Assembly (NCBI GenBank): GCA_964447205.1
Contig: CAYUSB010000036.1
Location: 1-64,000 of the forward strand
Length of the DNA stretch: 64,000 nt
From: JAEUKH01 sp964447205
GTDB taxonomy: Bacteria > Myxococcota_A > Polyangia > Polyangiales > Ga0077539
Reading direction: 5' to 3'
Under the pieces are notes generated by a model, which saw nothing but the letters and a program-made list of their open reading frames with translations, ran no database searches and was not told the origin of the DNA. Every line of letters starts with the position of its first letter. Position 1 is the first letter of the stretch. Made by a program: the position numbers and the translations under genes. This document shows positions 61,920-64,000 of this stretch, in pieces.

Positions 61920-62975
61920 TCACATCACCCTCGCCCGATCGCCCGCGGCGACCGTGACCCCGACATCGACCCGCACCCGCCCCGCGCAGACCCGCACCGC
62001 AAAATGCGGCAACGCCCGCCGGGCCGGACCCCGCAGCACCGCCCCGTTGCCATCGAAACGCGAGCTGTGACACGGGCACTCGGTCTCGCCCGTAGACGGG
62101 GCCGGGGCCCCGATGGTGCAGCCCTCGTGGGTGCACTCGGTGCTCATCGCGAAGAGCCCCTGGGCGTCGCGCCCGAGGATCACCGACGAGGCCCCGCCGA
62201 ACATGTCCCGGGCGCTCACCACCCGCCAGGAGTTGACTGAGAACATCGTCACCGGGCCGACATCGCTGCCGAGGCTACACGGGTCGACGTCGACCCCCGT
62301 GTCGCGGGGCCCGGCGTCGACCGGCCCGGAGTCGGCGGGGACGTCGGCCCGCCCGGCATCGACCCCGGCGTCGAGCACGGGAGCCACCCGGGCCTCGCGG
62401 GCGACGGTGCGGGCCGGGTCGACCAGGACCCTTCCGTCGCGCAGGGTCACGGCGAAGGGGTCGAGGTCTCCCGTGGCCGGGGCCATGGTCACCCGCCCCT
62501 GCCCGTCGAAGCGCGAGCCGTGGCAGGGGCACTCGCAATTCCCCGAGGCGTCGGGGGGATTGATCACGCAGGCCTCGTGGGTGCACAAGGCCGAGTAGGC
62601 GTAGAAGCCCCGGACGTCGCGGGCCACCACGGCCCGGGCCCCGGCGTTGTACCGCCAGACCCCCACGGAGAAGGCCTCGACGGGACCCACATCGACCCCG
62701 CCCTGACCCGGGCTCCAGCCCCGTTGGGTGGGGGTGGGCACTCCGCCATCCAGTCCGAGGTAGGGCTGGTCACGGTCTTCGGGTACATCACTGACCACCG
62801 CGTCGACCGCGGAGCCCACGTCCGCCGAGGCCGCGTCGCCCCCGGCGTCCCGTCCCCCGTCGCGCCCCGCGTCGGCCGCCATGGGCTCCGGCCCTTCGCC
62901 CCCACACGCGCTGGCCGTGGCCGCGCTGGTCACCAGCAGCAGTCTCCGTCGTCCTCTGTCGTGCTGCTCCACCAC
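61920..62975 (-). CDS. Lipoprotein with two complete Rieske [2Fe-2S] domains
   Basis: The 351-residue protein begins GTG at 62975 with an RRR motif and hydrophobic run ending ASAC, so Tat-dependent lipoprotein export is plausible. Two Rieske domains follow, each with all four ligands: C131-T-H133 with C149-x2-H152, and C281-T-H283 with C300-x2-H303. A long Asp/Ala-rich linker precedes each. Each site is CTHE.C plus ECPCH.SRFDG, typical of high-potential Rieske proteins. This may pass electrons between periplasmic partners, possibly the downstream CxxCH proteins. It heads a six-gene operon. Confidence 0.85.
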   Translation of the reverse strand: MVEQHDRGRRRLLLVTSAATASACGGEGPEPMAADAGRDGGRDAGGDAASADVGSAVDAVVSDVPEDRDQPYLGLDGGVPTPTQRGWSPGQGGVDVGPVEAFSVGVWRYNAGARAVVARDVRGFYAYSALCTHEACVINPPDASGNCECPCHGSRFDGQGRVTMAPATGDLDPFAVTLRDGRVLVDPARTVAREARVAPVLDAGVDAGRADVPADSGPVDAGPRDTGVDVDPCSLGSDVGPVTMFSVNSWRVVSARDMFGGASSVILGRDAQGLFAMSTECTHEGCTIGAPAPSTGETECPCHSSRFDGNGAVLRGPARRALPHFAVRVCAGRVRVDVGVTVAAGDRARVM

Positions 62976-63192
62976 GGCCCGTCACCCTCTCCACAAACGC
63001 TGCGCAAAGGGGACGCTACATGAAGCACCACCCGGGTGTCCACAGCCCCCACGGCCCGCCGACACGATGTCACACAACGGATTTCATGACGCAATCCCGT
63101 AACGCGGCGCGTGAGGACAAAGGCTGGACAGGAGGGGGCGGCATGGAGCTTGATGGGGCCGACACATGGCCGACGAACGAGGGAGTGCCGCG
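62976..63192. promoter_or_regulatory. Divergent spacer between the redox operon and the NlpC/P60-like gene
   Basis: The 217 bases hold the promoters of both the six-gene operon and the gene at 63193. No clear sigma-70 boxes stand out. Confidence 0.3.
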
Positions 63193-64000
63193 ATGGGTGA
63201 CGGACGACGGTGGGTGCTCCCGGGGCTGCTGGTGGTTGGGGCGGTGAGCGTGTTGGGGGCGGGGCTTCCGGGCTGTGGGAGCGACCTGGAGTCGGTCAAT
63301 TTTGACGAGGCCTATGGGGAGTACTCCGTCGAGGCCCTCACGAGCGCGTGCACCCGGTCGGCCATCCTCGCGGGCACCCCTGCCCATCGCCGGGGCATCG
63401 TCGACCGCGCGATGAACTGGGTCGATCGGCGGATTCTCTACAGCCAGTCGCCCCAGTCGAGCGTTGGGGGGTATCGTACGGACTGTTCGGGCCTGGTGTC
63501 GATGGCCTGGGGGCTCCCGCCGCCCGGCAACACGACCCACAGTTTTGCCGGAGGCCCCTGGGACAACGGCCGCTCCCGCCGCATCGGGTGGAACGACCTC
63601 GAGCCCGGCGACGCCCTCAACTGGCCCGCCCGGCACATCATGCTGTTCGCGGGCTGGCTCGACGAGAATCACACCCGGTTTTGTACGATCGAAGAGTACA
63701 ACTGGGGCCGTCCGGCTTCCATCCTCCACCACTCGGTCAACGAGACCACACGGGGCCAGCGGTTTCAGAGCGTGTACATCCCCACCCGGGCGGCCCAGCT
63801 CCCTGCGGGCACGAGCGACCCGCAGCCCACCCGCCCCGGGACGTACACGGGGTGTTACTCCAACACCTTGCAGCGCAGCATGGCCCACGGGGTGTGCGTC
63901 GAGAGCCGGTTTGACCGGACCTGGTACCAGTGCGTCGACGGGGCCTGGCGGGCTGGCCGTGGGCAGTACGGGGCCTGCGTCTCGTCGCACCCGCTCCCGG
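63193..64000 (+). CDS. NlpC/P60-like lipoprotein (runs off the window)
   Basis: At least 269 residues. A GAGGGAG site precedes ATG 63193. The signal ends GLPGC, so it is a lipoprotein. The NlpC/P60-type catalytic Cys is in YRTDCSGLVSMAW and a likely catalytic His in ARHIMLFAGW, as in cell-wall D-glutamyl endopeptidases and related CHAP-like enzymes. C-terminal to this the sequence contains a Cys-rich tail (GCYSNTLQ, CVESRFD, WYQCVDGAW, GACVSS) that continues past the window. The enzyme may cut peptidoglycan or act in predation. The 3' end is not seen. Confidence 0.75.
   Translation, partial: MGDGRRWVLPGLLVVGAVSVLGAGLPGCGSDLESVNFDEAYGEYSVEALTSACTRSAILAGTPAHRRGIVDRAMNWVDRRILYSQSPQSSVGGYRTDCSGLVSMAWGLPPPGNTTHSFAGGPWDNGRSRRIGWNDLEPGDALNWPARHIMLFAGWLDENHTRFCTIEEYNWGRPASILHHSVNETTRGQRFQSVYIPTRAAQLPAGTSDPQPTRPGTYTGCYSNTLQRSMAHGVCVESRFDRTWYQCVDGAWRAGRGQYGACVSSHPLP

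Noticed and set aside
1..64000. tRNA or rRNA genes
   Set aside because: I looked for TTCGANNC-type tRNA loops and rRNA cores and found none convincing.

Overview
The window is very GC-rich and almost fully coding. Its gene content points to a myxobacterium (Myxococcota, probably the Polyangiales/Sandaracinaceae side): many secreted lipoproteins with Asp/Ala-rich linkers, RCC1-repeat and Trp-Gly-repeat lipoproteins, a surface protein with a MYXO-CTERM-like sorting tail, two giant cysteine-repeat lipoproteins, and a DUF1501 / DUF1549-DUF1588-like / FG-GAP / cytochrome c gene set. A run of exactly 100 N (39359-39458) marks an assembly gap, so single-base frameshifts should be read with caution.

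Layout. 1-8.2 kb is a mobile and scarred region: a direct repeat truncates a baeRF3-type release-factor-like gene (next to an HPF/RaiA gene), then two overlapping Rieske oxygenases, a sigma-54-type AAA+ fragment without GAFTGA, a complete-looking group II intron (about 4209-6138), a second repeat copy, and a frameshifted IS91-family transposase. 8.2-12 kb is housekeeping: rsmE (frameshifted in a C7 tract), prmA, a TPR lipid- or membrane-anchored protein, a membrane protein resembling transmembrane terpene cyclases, and a VOC protein. 12-20 kb is a block of secreted surface proteins and lipoproteins. 20-25.6 kb holds an aldo/keto reductase, a membrane-fused spermidine-synthase-like protein and an acyl-CoA dehydrogenase. 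25.6-30 kb holds two paralogous cysteine-repeat lipoproteins. 30-36 kb holds a beta-barrel protein, a Wzx-like flippase, a conserved lipoprotein and a GTG-coupled cassette (membrane protein, cytochrome c lipoprotein, SIS protein).

36.2-49 kb is accessory DNA with two candidate conflict systems. The first (36237-38859) is a degenerate STAND-like protein plus a small partner. The second (44-49 kb) is a P-loop ATPase with a translationally coupled TPR protein of mosaic base composition, an HNH-like gene in a low-GC patch, a coiled-coil protein and a 22-bp tandem array. Between them lie an IDO-like dioxygenase split by the gap, an antitoxin whose toxin is reduced to a 12-codon stub, and a beta-lactamase-fold / glycoside-hydrolase-like pair with a duplicated fragment upstream.

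49-51.7 kb holds cysM, an OsmC protein, a membrane protein and a DUF4336 protein. 51.7-63 kb is a six-gene minus-strand operon of exported redox and repeat proteins, headed by a lipoprotein with two complete Rieske domains. The window ends inside an NlpC/P60-like lipoprotein. No rRNA, tRNA or CRISPR array was seen.
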